DNA from: an uncultured Muribaculaceae bacterium
GTDB lineage: Bacteria; Bacteroidota; Bacteroidia; Bacteroidales; Muribaculaceae
NCBI GenBank assembly: GCA_944321715.1
Contig: CALUMJ010000002.1
Span: forward strand, 1-64,000
Direction: 5' to 3'
Length of the DNA stretch: 64,000 nt
Shown here: positions 1 through 8,715 of the stretch, piece after piece
Position numbering within the stretch: the first letter of the stretch is position 1
Layout: every line of letters begins with the position of its first letter
Position numbers and translations under genes: made by a program
The notes under the pieces: generated by a model
What the model was told of the DNA's origin: nothing
Seen by the model: only the letters and a program-made list of their open reading frames with translations
The model's database searches: none

Positions 1-29
1 TAGAGGTCTTAGTTGATGCCTGATTGATG

Positions 30-65
30 GCCTCCCCTTCGGAGGGAGGTCGGGAGGGGGCTTTT
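30..65. repeat. GC-rich palindromic intergenic repeat, copy A
   Basis: A 36-bp block with a CCTCCCC/GGGAGG stem around TTCGG, followed by a second G-run and CTTTT. A close relative occurs at 171-208, where it sits inside a coding sequence. The stem plus the T-rich tail (TTTTATCATTTTTTTG) could also end transcription of the gene to the left of the window. Similar GC-rich CCCCTTCGGGG-type repeats are, from memory, common between genes in Bacteroidota. Copy number in this genome cannot be judged from one window. Confidence 0.6.
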
Positions 66-125
66 ATCATTTTTTTGTTGTACATTTGCATTGGCACATA
101 CGTGCCATGTAAAGTGAACAAGAAG

Positions 126-839
126 ATGCTGAAAATAATAAACAAGATATTCAACCGCAACAACCAGAAAGCCTGCCCCTTCGGGGGGGAGGTTGGTGGG
201 GGGCTTTTCACCGACTGGCACTGCCACATCTTGCCCGGGGTGGACGATGGCGTGAAGACGATGGACGAATCGTTGCAAATTCTTGCCGAATATGAGCGAC
301 GTGGCATTACGCAGGTGTGGCTCACGCCACATATAATGGAAGATATTCCGAATACTACCGATGGATTGCGCTCACGTTTTGCCGAACTACAAGCCGCCTA
401 CACTGGCAATGTAAAATTGCACCTCGCCGCTGAAAACATGCTTGACGGATTATTTGAACAGCGTCTTGCTGCCGCCGACCTGTTGCCAATAGGTGACCGT
501 GGCGACCACCTGCTTGTTGAAACCAGTTATTTCAATCCTCCAATGGACTTATATGCCATGCTTGACCGTATCAAGCAGAAAGGCTATTATCCACTGCTTG
601 CGCATCCCGAGCGTTACGTGTATATGGATGACAATGATTATGCCCGTTTGAAAGCGCAAGGCATAAAATTCCAGCTCAACTTGTTATCACTTGTGGGAAT
701 GTATGGCGATGAAGCCCGCAAAAAATCGCGCTGGCTGCTACGCAATGGCTACTACACCCTTGCCGCCACCGACCTGCATCGCCAAGCCATGCTCGACCAC
801 CTTCCTCCGCTCCCACAGTCCATCCCCAATGTACTGTAA
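126..839 (+). CDS. CpsB/YwqE-type tyrosine-protein phosphatase (PHP fold)
   Basis: 237 residues. This family removes phosphate from tyrosine-autokinases of the Wzc type and so controls polysaccharide chain export; it uses a PHP metal-binding fold. Visible motifs are DWHCHILPGVDDG (first HxH metal site), LTPHIMED, HPERY and ATDLHR near the C-terminus, all in the expected order. The ATG at 126 was chosen because the reading frame upstream (from 24) only translates a repeat and a non-conserved stretch. The segment between the N-terminal NNQK and FTDW is encoded by a copy of the repeat at 171-208, giving a Gly-rich insert of about 13 residues in front of the first metal motif. It lies at the left edge of the polysaccharide locus, which fits its role. 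The family call is strong; the start is moderately sure. Confidence 0.85.
   Translation: MLKIINKIFNRNNQKACPFGGEVGGGLFTDWHCHILPGVDDGVKTMDESLQILAEYERRGITQVWLTPHIMEDIPNTTDGLRSRFAELQAAYTGNVKLHLAAENMLDGLFEQRLAAADLLPIGDRGDHLLVETSYFNPPMDLYAMLDRIKQKGYYPLLAHPERYVYMDDNDYARLKAQGIKFQLNLLSLVGMYGDEARKKSRWLLRNGYYTLAATDLHRQAMLDHLPPLPQSIPNVL
171..208. repeat. Palindromic repeat, copy B, inside the CpsB-like gene
   Basis: 38 bp that match the block at 30-65 almost base for base: both begin GCCT, share CCCCTTCGG, then GGGAGGT, and end in GGGGGCTTTT. Copy B begins exactly on a codon boundary and occupies codons 16 to 28 of the CpsB-like gene, so the frame is kept and it is read as A-C-P-F-G-G-E-V-G-G-G-L-F. The protein sequence before and after it is ordinary for the family. 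Confidence 0.7.
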
Positions 840-1181
840 ATACAGCAGCCATTTCTGACGAAAAAATAAAATGCTTTGTTTTTCATTCAATTTGATGAAT
901 TTTGAAGCACTTCTGATTGTTTCTTTGAATAAGTCTAAAGAGTTGTACTCTAAAAAGAATATCACATTACTAATGTAATGCTTACTTACGTGACAGAGAA
1001 GCACTCTATTAATATAACTGCCATAGTGCTAAGTGCAAAAGCAACGAAGATATAACCTCATAAAAGATTACCATGTAGGTTAAAAGTGCTGTGTTGAAAA
1101 AATGAAATTTAAAATCTTGATATTCAGTAATTTTAGATTGTATATCTGACAGAAAATAGTTTCATAATTATAGTATTTAGT
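840..1181. other. AT-rich intergenic gap, no gene seen
   Basis: 342 bp with low GC. No open frame with family resemblance, no tRNA and no strong terminator hairpin is visible. No good TAnnTTTG promoter core was found, although a promoter for the acyltransferase at 1182 would be expected here or further upstream. Confidence 0.6.
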
Positions 1182-2171
1182 ATGAACCAGCAAATAATAA
1201 ACTTGCGTGCTTTTGCCATCACTCTCATTGTGCTAGGCCATAGCATAATTATCTACGACAGCAGTTTCACCCTGCTTTCGACCGATGTCGAAATGCCCTT
1301 GTTTGAAACGCTCAAGCATTTGGTATCGTTCATACAATTGAAATTGTTCTTCTCGATTTCTGGATTCCTCATGTGCTACAAAGTCGTCAAATGGCGCAAT
1401 TTGCCTTTGGACGAAATATTTAACGGTGCAGCCAGTTTTGTACTGAACAAATTCAAACGCCTGATTGTCCCGCTGCTATGCGTGAGCTTCTTGTATATGG
1501 ACCCAATCAAGCTGTTAATCGGCGCGCCAGGCTACACCCTTGGCTGGAACTTCGTCGCACAACAATTGGTATGCGTCAATATCGGCCATCTTTGGTTCCT
1601 ACCATGCCTGTTCATTGTATTCATCGTGATGTTTTTCCTTTTGGCATTGGTGCGTAACAGCAAAACCAGGCATATTGCATTATTCTTCGCCTTGGCGTTG
1701 TTGACCTACAAGTCTGGCATATTCCCCAATGTCTTCCAACTCAACGAGGTGGCCTACTATATGAGCTTCTTTTATTTGGGTTACTTAATTAATAGAATTA
1801 AACTCGCCTTCCACGAATACAGGCCTCGCATTAAACACATATTTACAACCGTGTTAATTATTGTAATCGGGGGTATTTTATGGAAAATCACCAGCATCGG
1901 TTATGAATTTTACCTGTCGGTAGTGATGGTAACACTCTGTTATGCCGTCATGCCTACGTCAAGGAACCAGGTGGTCGATGCCATCAGCAATAACTCTTAC
2001 GGCATATACCTGTTCCACTCACCACTGATTTATCTAACGGCGATATACACTCCAAATATCAACCCTTGGTTGATGTTGTTTATTAACTTTTTCGTGTTCG
2101 GATTTGTTGCATACATCATTACCCGTATTCTTGAAAATAGCCGACTGCGGTTCATCGTTGGCAAAATGTGA
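1182..2171 (+). CDS. Acyltransferase family 3 membrane protein (OafA/WecH-like)
   Basis: 329 residues, almost entirely hydrophobic, with about ten predicted membrane spans. Acyltransferase-3 proteins transfer acetyl or other acyl groups to sugars of surface glycans. The N-terminus has the family hallmark of a short start followed by LRAFAITLIVLGHS, in which the His is the conserved catalytic or acyl-accepting residue. A second family feature, NSYGIYLFHSPLIY, lies near the C-terminus. It sits alone between two AT-rich gaps, upstream of the flippase gene. It probably O-acetylates the glycan made by this locus; the acceptor is unknown. Confidence 0.8.
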   Translation: MNQQIINLRAFAITLIVLGHSIIIYDSSFTLLSTDVEMPLFETLKHLVSFIQLKLFFSISGFLMCYKVVKWRNLPLDEIFNGAASFVLNKFKRLIVPLLCVSFLYMDPIKLLIGAPGYTLGWNFVAQQLVCVNIGHLWFLPCLFIVFIVMFFLLALVRNSKTRHIALFFALALLTYKSGIFPNVFQLNEVAYYMSFFYLGYLINRIKLAFHEYRPRIKHIFTTVLIIVIGGILWKITSIGYEFYLSVVMVTLCYAVMPTSRNQVVDAISNNSYGIYLFHSPLIYLTAIYTPNINPWLMLFINFFVFGFVAYIITRILENSRLRFIVGKM

Positions 2172-2409
2172 GAAAAGATTGTGTACTTACAAATGCTACA
2201 ATAAATAATTACTAGTGTCTAATAAACATATATATAATTGTATTTATTAATAAGTTTATTTTCTTAAATTTATTTGTAATCCGCTTTATATCAATACGCT
2301 GTAATTTATTTAGTTTTTTGTCAGTCGGCAATAAAAAACAATGATTCATTTTCGGTGGCATACTTTATAACATAAGGTTCTATCAGAGCATAATAATGCA
2401 TATAGACTA

Positions 2410-3936
2410 ATGGTAAATAATAAAAAAATATTCAAGAATACTATAGTCTTGTATTTTCGGATGTTGTTGCTCATGGCAATATCTTTATATACGTCAAGGC
2501 TTTTCTTATCTATTTTGGGTGTCGAGGACTATGGTATATATAACATTGTAGGTAGTATTATTGTTCTTTTTTCTTTCATAAACAATGCGTTATCAAGTGC
2601 TACTCGTAGGTTTATAAATGCAGAACTTGGTAAAAATGATATTTCTTCTACAAGAAGAGTATTCTCAATTTGTATTACAACCCATATTTTTATTGCTTTT
2701 CTTATAATTTTGTTGGGTGAGTCTGTGGGATTATACATACTAAATAGTTATTTAAACATACCTGTTGATAGGATGTATGCTGCTAATTGGGTATATCAAT
2801 TCAGCATAGCTGGTGCCTGTGTAGGAATATTAGGTTCGCCTTTAGAAGCTGTGATTATAGCATACGAAAGAATGAATATATATGCTTACATCAGTATTGC
2901 AGAGGCTATTGCAAAACTACTAATATTATATATTCTCTATGTTTCACCTTTAGACAAGCTAATAGTTTATTCATTTGCAATATTAATTGTTAATTTACTA
3001 ATAAGTGGCATTAAATATATATACTGCATTAAAAGTTTTCCGATATGTAAATATACATTCTTCTTTAATGCAAAAATATACCAACCCTTTTTATTTTTCT
3101 CAGGTTGGAGTTTGCTGGGGCAAATAGCATATGTCGCATCAACTACTGGTGTCAACATGATTATAAATAATTTTTGTGGCGTTGTAATAAATGCTTCAAT
3201 CGGAATAGCTCGACAAGTTAACAATGTTGTATATAATTGTGTGTCAGGTTTTCAAAGTGCTTTTAATCCGCAGCTTATCCAAACTTATTCTTCCGATAAT
3301 TTAACAGACCACAAATTACTTTTGTCGAGGGCATCAAAGATTTCTTATTTCCTACTTTTTATATGTTCCTTTCCTGTTTTGATAAATATTCAATATTTGT
3401 TAAAATTATGGTTGGATGTAGTTCCACCTCATACAGCTACACTATGTAAATTGATGATTATTTCTTCAATGATAGAAGCATTTGGTGTTCCTATATGGAT
3501 GTCAATGCAGGCTATTGGTAAAGTTAAGTTTTACCAAATAATTATTTCAATAATAAATGCGTTAAATGTTCCACTAACTTATATCGCTCTGCGAATTGGT
3601 AGCCAAGTCGAAATTGTATTTGTTATTAATGTAATAATAGGTTTTTGTATTCTGACATTTAGAATATTGTATGTACTTCCGAAAATTAAATATGGTTTAG
3701 TTAGCTATTTGCAAACGACTTTATTACCAGCAATATTAGTAACTATTATTCATTCTATAATAATGTTATTAATATGCAACTTCATGTCCTCAGATAATAA
3801 TACAATCTATTTTGTTAGTACGTCTATAATCTCGTTGTTACTGTCGTTATTTTTAATAATTTGTTGTGGAATAACTAAATCAGAAAGAGTTATATTGCTT
3901 ACAGTGATGAAGTCGAAGATAAAACATAGAAAATAA
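2410..3936 (+). CDS. Polysaccharide flippase (Wzx-like, MOP superfamily)
   Basis: 508 residues with 12 to 14 hydrophobic segments. Wzx-type flippases move undecaprenyl-diphosphate-linked repeat units across the inner membrane. The N-terminus (SLYTSRLFLSILGVEDYGIY followed by an NIVGSII segment) is typical of the Bacteroidota O-antigen flippases. The gene is very AT-rich compared with most of the window, as are the next four genes, which suggests that 2.4-7.5 kb arrived as a block. The start ATG at 2410 begins MVNNKKIFKN. Together with the polymerase at 8716 it implies a Wzx/Wzy assembly route. Confidence 0.88.
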   Translation: MVNNKKIFKNTIVLYFRMLLLMAISLYTSRLFLSILGVEDYGIYNIVGSIIVLFSFINNALSSATRRFINAELGKNDISSTRRVFSICITTHIFIAFLIILLGESVGLYILNSYLNIPVDRMYAANWVYQFSIAGACVGILGSPLEAVIIAYERMNIYAYISIAEAIAKLLILYILYVSPLDKLIVYSFAILIVNLLISGIKYIYCIKSFPICKYTFFFNAKIYQPFLFFSGWSLLGQIAYVASTTGVNMIINNFCGVVINASIGIARQVNNVVYNCVSGFQSAFNPQLIQTYSSDNLTDHKLLLSRASKISYFLLFICSFPVLINIQYLLKLWLDVVPPHTATLCKLMIISSMIEAFGVPIWMSMQAIGKVKFYQIIISIINALNVPLTYIALRIGSQVEIVFVINVIIGFCILTFRILYVLPKIKYGLVSYLQTTLLPAILVTIIHSIIMLLICNFMSSDNNTIYFVSTSIISLLLSLFLIICCGITKSERVILLTVMKSKIKHRK

Positions 3937-3963
3937 AGTTTTGCATATATACTTGACAGTAGT

Positions 3964-4938
3964 ATGAAATTTAACAAATTAATACAGCCTCGGTTAATAT
4001 CCGTACTTGATTCCAGTATAGCTGCGTATAATATTGGAAATAGAATTATTATGGATGCAGTTAAATTGCATCTCTCAGAGATGTTTTCTTCTGATTTTAT
4101 AATTCCTTTGCCAATGGAGGATATTAAAAGAAATTCAAGACGGTATAACGAATTGAGTGAAATGACTTTTGTCGGTGGCACGAATGTGTTAAACTGTGAT
4201 ATTCATAGCTATCGGCAATGGGACCTTAATTTACATAACACACTTAGATTAAAAAGACTCGTGTTGATGGGTTGTGGGTGGTGGAAATACGAAGACCGGC
4301 CTATTACTAAATATACTAAATGGGCTTTATCACAGATTCTGTCGAAAGATTATATACATTCTGTTAGAGATTCTTATACACAGCATCGTTTGTCTGAAAT
4401 TGGGATTAAATCGATAAATACTGGATGTCCAACATTGTGGAATATAACACCTGCTGATATAGAAATGTTAAACTTAAAGAAGAAACAAAAAAATGTAGTT
4501 ATAACATTGACGGATTATGACAAAAATATTCAGAGGGACAAAACATTGATAGAAATTTGTGGTAAATGTTACGACACGGTTTATTGGTTTGTTCAAGGGG
4601 TTGGCGACTTTGATTATTTGAAGTCAATGTGTACTGATGTGGATTTAGAAATAATATATCCTGAAATTTCAAAGTATAACGAAGTTCTTAAATCTGGAGA
4701 ATGTGATTATATTGGAACTAGGTTACATGCAGGGATAAGGGCGTTACAATTAGGAGCTAGAAGTTTTATAATAGCTATAGATAACAGAAGTACAGAGATG
4801 GCTAAAGATTTTGGCTTGCCAATAGTTGCGGAAGATAAAATTTTAGAACTTGAAGATATTGTGAATTCTAATTATAATTTATCATTGAATATTCCATACG
4901 ACAATATTAATGAATGGAAAGCTCAATTTGTAAGGTGA
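3964..4938 (+). CDS. Polysaccharide pyruvyl transferase family protein
   Basis: 324 residues. Family members ketalise sugars of surface glycans with pyruvate from phosphoenolpyruvate. The C-terminal half holds the typical signature GTRLHAGIRALQLGARSFII, followed by AIDNRSTEMAKDFGL. The N-terminal half resembles the first Rossmann-like domain (SSIAAYNIGNRIIMDAVKLHL). The stop codon overlaps the start of the next glycosyltransferase by one base (TGATG), so the two are probably translationally coupled. AT-rich like its neighbours. The acceptor sugar cannot be told from sequence. Confidence 0.82.
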   Translation: MKFNKLIQPRLISVLDSSIAAYNIGNRIIMDAVKLHLSEMFSSDFIIPLPMEDIKRNSRRYNELSEMTFVGGTNVLNCDIHSYRQWDLNLHNTLRLKRLVLMGCGWWKYEDRPITKYTKWALSQILSKDYIHSVRDSYTQHRLSEIGIKSINTGCPTLWNITPADIEMLNLKKKQKNVVITLTDYDKNIQRDKTLIEICGKCYDTVYWFVQGVGDFDYLKSMCTDVDLEIIYPEISKYNEVLKSGECDYIGTRLHAGIRALQLGARSFIIAIDNRSTEMAKDFGLPIVAEDKILELEDIVNSNYNLSLNIPYDNINEWKAQFVR

Positions 4939-6143
4939 TGAAGATATTGCTAATATCATATTCCGACAGTGGCGGAGCTGGTGTGGCTGCGTTAAGGCTT
5001 CATAAGGCATTGCTTGCTGTGGGAGAATGCTCGCATTTTCTGTGTTTTAATAAGTCAAGTGATGTGCAAAATGTAGTCCAGGTGAAAAAAACGCTTTGTG
5101 GCAGAATATTGGAACACCTACCGCTTCCATTGTGGAATAATAAATATAGAAGAATAGCCCCGTTGTTGAATAAGGATTATGAATGTGTTTCATTCCCGGA
5201 ATCAATAGATTATCTCACGAATCACCCATTGGTAAAAGATGCCGATGTCATAAATTTGCATTGGGTAGGAAGTATTTTACCATATAAAACATTCTTTAAG
5301 AAAATACGTAAGCCAATAGTGTGGACTTTACATGACATGAACCCATTTTTGGGATGTTCGCATTTCAGTATGGATGTTCAACGTTATCCACAATGGCTCA
5401 ATTATGAAAATACGATACGAACAAAAAAAGAAAACTGGATTCACCAGGCAAGAAGCCTTGAAATAGTGGATTTGTGTTCTTGGATGCAGGGCTATTCATT
5501 GTCGTCAAAAGCTCTTGGTCAATACACTCATCACATAATAAGAAATAGCATAGACACTACTGTATTTAAATCATATAATCAGCAGTCGTTAAGGAGTGTT
5601 TTGGGATTGCCATCTGAAATGAAGATTTTGATGTTTGTCAGCCAAAGCATTGAAAATTATAGGAAAGGCTATGATCTGTTGTTAAAAGCGTTGGAGCAGG
5701 TAGATAACTGTTTTATGATAGTCGTAGGGGCGGCAAGTAGTCGCATGAGCGATAAGAAAAATGTCATGTACACAGGCATAGTAAATGATGAACGGCTGAT
5801 GGCTTTTTATTATGCAGCGGCAGACGTATTCTTGTTGCCCAGTAGGGAAGATAACCTACCGAATACAATGGTTGAATCGTTGTGTTGCGGCACTCCAGTA
5901 GTAACTATGCCAAACGGAGGTATGGTTGATATTATAAGAAATGGTGAGAACGGGTATGTTTGCAAAGAAGTAAACTCTGATAGTTTCGCAAAGGCTGTAA
6001 ATAATATATTGGCCAATGGTGTAAGACTTACAAGAGAAGAGATATCGGATGAAGCACACCAATTGTTTTCGCCATCGGAGCAAGCCAAGGCTTATATATC
6101 GGTATTCAGAGATGCAATAAAGCAATATGAAAAGATTGTTTAA
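4938..6143 (+). CDS. Glycosyltransferase family 4
   Basis: 401 residues from the ATG at 4938, which overlaps the previous stop codon by one base and is preceded by AAGG. The N-terminus MKILLISYSDSGGAGVAALR is a typical GT-B start. The C-terminal domain has the nucleotide-sugar site: GLPSEMKILMFVSQ, then FLLPSREDNLPNTMVESLCC with the conserved E-x7-E pattern. HDMNPFLGCSHF in the middle is common in this sub-group of Bacteroidota transferases. Donor and acceptor are unknown. Part of the compact cluster 3964-7534. Confidence 0.85.
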   Translation: MKILLISYSDSGGAGVAALRLHKALLAVGECSHFLCFNKSSDVQNVVQVKKTLCGRILEHLPLPLWNNKYRRIAPLLNKDYECVSFPESIDYLTNHPLVKDADVINLHWVGSILPYKTFFKKIRKPIVWTLHDMNPFLGCSHFSMDVQRYPQWLNYENTIRTKKENWIHQARSLEIVDLCSWMQGYSLSSKALGQYTHHIIRNSIDTTVFKSYNQQSLRSVLGLPSEMKILMFVSQSIENYRKGYDLLLKALEQVDNCFMIVVGAASSRMSDKKNVMYTGIVNDERLMAFYYAAADVFLLPSREDNLPNTMVESLCCGTPVVTMPNGGMVDIIRNGENGYVCKEVNSDSFAKAVNNILANGVRLTREEISDEAHQLFSPSEQAKAYISVFRDAIKQYEKIV

Positions 6144-6690
6144 TTTGTTAGTTTCCATAAGGTTTGTGCCACATTTGTTGGTCTATTTGTTTTCCAAGGA
6201 GCAACGGGGGATATTGGATTATGAGCGTGATGTGTGGCTGAAATTGAATCATTTTCCGAAACGTGGTATGCGTGGATTTATGACGCTGCTTGTAACTTTC
6301 CCCGAATATCGAAGTTTGTTCTATTTCAGAACTGGTAAAAATTGGTTAAGTTGGTTTGTAAAAGGTCAAACCAATTTATATTTCCACATGAAATCGGAAC
6401 AAATAGGTAAAGGGCTAATGATTTGGCATGGATATTCTACTGTACTTAATGCAAAAAGAATAGGTGAGAATTGTCAGATATGGCAGAATGTGACACTTGG
6501 CAAAAAAACTATTTATGAAACCGACGATAGGCCCACGATTGGGAATAATGTTTCGATGTGTACGGGAAGTGTAATTGTCGGCGATATTAGTATTGGCAAT
6601 GGAGTAATAGTTGGAGCAAACGCCACCGTAGTAAAAAATGTTCCTGAAAAATGTACTGTGGTCGGAAGTGCGGTTAGGATTATTAAATGA
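6127..6690 (+). CDS. Serine acetyltransferase-like hexapeptide O-acetyltransferase
   Basis: 187 residues. The C-terminal part is a left-handed beta-helix of hexapeptide repeats (IGENCQIWQNVTLGKK, IGNNVSMCTGSVIVGD, IGNGVIVGANATVVKN). This is the arrangement of CysE-type enzymes, but in polysaccharide loci such proteins normally acetylate a sugar. The N-terminal part is helical and basic. It overlaps the previous gene by 17 bp, so it is coupled to it. The active-site His is likely in MIWHGYS. Confidence 0.8.
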   Translation: MKRLFNLLVSIRFVPHLLVYLFSKEQRGILDYERDVWLKLNHFPKRGMRGFMTLLVTFPEYRSLFYFRTGKNWLSWFVKGQTNLYFHMKSEQIGKGLMIWHGYSTVLNAKRIGENCQIWQNVTLGKKTIYETDDRPTIGNNVSMCTGSVIVGDISIGNGVIVGANATVVKNVPEKCTVVGSAVRIIK

Positions 6691-6697
6691 TTATTTT

Positions 6698-7534
6698 ATG
6701 AGATTGTCGATAATAACAATAAATTACAATAATGCTATAGGACTTAAAGATACGTTTGAAAGCATAAAAAAACAGACTAACCATAATTTTGAGTATGTTG
6801 TAGTTGATGGTAATTCAAATGATGGAAGCAAAAACGTCATTCAAGAATATCAAGAATATATAAATAAATGGATTTCAGAACCAGATACAGGCATATACAA
6901 TGCAATGAATAAAGGAGCAAAGATGTCGACAGGTGAGTATATGTTATTTTTAAACTCTGGAGACTTCCTTTATCACGAAAATGTAATAGATAAATTGCTA
7001 AGTGAATCGTTTAATGAGGATATAGTGTGTTGTTCTATGTATAGTTTCGATGATAAATCGAATCATATATGCTTACCTCCTAAGAATGTGAGTTTGTACA
7101 CGTTTATTGGAGGAGGGTCAATGTTGCATCCATCAACACTCATAAAAAGACAGATATATGACAAGGTTGGGGGATATATAGAGGAATATAAAATAATATC
7201 TGATTGGTGTTTTTTTGTAGATAGTATGGTCGTGAATAATTGCACTTATAAAGTATTAGACAATATAATATTAACATCTTTCAATGAGTTTGGTGTTAGT
7301 TCAAAAGATTATCAAAACAATCGCTACACAGCCCAGCAAGAATTTTTGGAAAAAAGATTCCCACGAATTATAGGTGACTATATCCCTTTGGAGGAAGAGG
7401 CTCTGTCTAATTGTGCTATATACATATCAAGACTAAACAAATTAAAGTATATTTTATTATTACCGTTTAAAATATTAAATTCAATTATGAAATTAAGAGT
7501 TAAACTGAGCATGCGTACTGTAATACGAAAATAA
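6698..7534 (+). CDS. Glycosyltransferase family 2
   Basis: 278 residues from the ATG at 6698 (MRLSIITINYNNAIGLKDTF). GT-A fold features: VVVDGNSNDGS in the nucleotide-binding part, SEPDTGIYNAMNKG, then FLNSGDFLYH where the metal-binding D-x-D is replaced by S-G-D, which is common in this WcaA-like sub-group. GGGSMLHPSTLIKR and SDWCFFVDSM follow. It starts 7 bp after the acetyltransferase. Last gene of the AT-rich block; the next gene is clearly GC-richer. Confidence 0.85.
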   Translation: MRLSIITINYNNAIGLKDTFESIKKQTNHNFEYVVVDGNSNDGSKNVIQEYQEYINKWISEPDTGIYNAMNKGAKMSTGEYMLFLNSGDFLYHENVIDKLLSESFNEDIVCCSMYSFDDKSNHICLPPKNVSLYTFIGGGSMLHPSTLIKRQIYDKVGGYIEEYKIISDWCFFVDSMVVNNCTYKVLDNIILTSFNEFGVSSKDYQNNRYTAQQEFLEKRFPRIIGDYIPLEEEALSNCAIYISRLNKLKYILLLPFKILNSIMKLRVKLSMRTVIRK

Positions 7535-7559
7535 AAATTTTTGAGAGCTTGCTGAAGTG

Positions 7560-8678
7560 ATGAGGGTGATGGTGTGCATTCCTTGCCTGATGACGGGGGG
7601 GACGGAGATACAGACATTGAACCTTGTGGCGGCACTTGTCGCCGCCGGACATGAGGTGACGACGGTGTGCTACTTCGAGCATACGGCATCGATGGTTGCC
7701 AACTATGAGCGTGCTGGCAGCAGGGTGGTGCTGCTCAGCCCCGACGGGGGACGTCCTGTGGGGGTAAAAAGCACCGCATTGTTATTGTACAAGGGGCTTC
7801 GTCGGGCAATGAAATCTTACAAGCCCGATGTGGCACATGTGCAATATATGGCTCCAGGAGCAATCCCGATTATCATATTGCGTCTGCTTGGCATGCGGCG
7901 CATAGTGGCCACGGCACACACTGCGGCCGACATTTATCCGTCGTTGCGGCTGTTGCACTTCGTGGCACGGCACGTGCTTACGGCGTTCCAGTGCATCACG
8001 CTGCGAGCCGAGGAGTCGTTTTTCGGCTCGTCCAGCCTTTATCAACCCAGCATGGAATTGGCGCATCGTGGCAACCATTTCACCATATATAACAACTTGC
8101 CGCCATATATCTCGATAGCCACGATGACGCGACAGCATGGCAAATCATTGACAATCGGCGTAGTAAGCCGGTTGGAAACAATCAAGGGTATGGACTTGGT
8201 GGTACCAGCTTTTGCCGAGGTACATGGTGTGAACGCCGTCACACGCCTGCTCGTAGTGGGCGATGGTACTCAGCGGCAGCTGATGGAGCAACAGGCTCGT
8301 GATGCTGGCATTGCCGATGTAGTGGAATTTGTTGGGCGGCAACAGCAGAGTGAATTGCAACGGTATTACGACCAAATAGACATATTGCTGATGCCGTCGC
8401 GTAGCGAGGGTTTCGGGCTGACTGCAATCGAGGGAATGGCCCGCGGCTGCGTGGTGGTGGCTGCAAACACTGGTGGACTGCCCGAGGTGGTGCGTGACGG
8501 TGAAGTGGGCTTGCTGCACACCCCCGAGTCGGTCGCCGACCTCGCCGCCAAAATCATCTCATTGGCCTCCAACCCACATATAATGCACGAAATGTCGGAA
8601 AATGCCATTAAATATGTAGCGCAATATTCATTTGAACGATATGCGCAATTGATTGAAGATTTGTATAGTAAAATATGA
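7560..8678 (+). CDS. Glycosyltransferase family 4
   Basis: About 372 residues. The N-terminus (MRVMVCIPCLMTGGTEIQT) contains the GG motif of GT-B transferases. The C-terminal domain has IGVVSRLETIKGMDLVVPAF, VVGDGTQRQLMEQQARDAGI and LMPSRSEGFGLTAIEGMARG, i.e. the expected E-x7-E donor site. The ATG at 7560 is preferred; a GTG directly before it is an alternative. The gene is far richer in G and C than the block at 2410-7534, pointing to a different origin. Donor and acceptor unknown. Confidence 0.86.
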   Translation: MRVMVCIPCLMTGGTEIQTLNLVAALVAAGHEVTTVCYFEHTASMVANYERAGSRVVLLSPDGGRPVGVKSTALLLYKGLRRAMKSYKPDVAHVQYMAPGAIPIIILRLLGMRRIVATAHTAADIYPSLRLLHFVARHVLTAFQCITLRAEESFFGSSSLYQPSMELAHRGNHFTIYNNLPPYISIATMTRQHGKSLTIGVVSRLETIKGMDLVVPAFAEVHGVNAVTRLLVVGDGTQRQLMEQQARDAGIADVVEFVGRQQQSELQRYYDQIDILLMPSRSEGFGLTAIEGMARGCVVVAANTGGLPEVVRDGEVGLLHTPESVADLAAKIISLASNPHIMHEMSENAIKYVAQYSFERYAQLIEDLYSKI

Positions 8679-8715
8679 CAAAGCTTTGCCGCCTATGGCA
8701 AGGTGTTGAGCGGTT

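Noticed and set aside
840..1181. Invertible promoter of the Bacteroides capsule type
   Set aside because: No pair of inverted repeats flanking a promoter core could be found in this gap or in 2172-2409.
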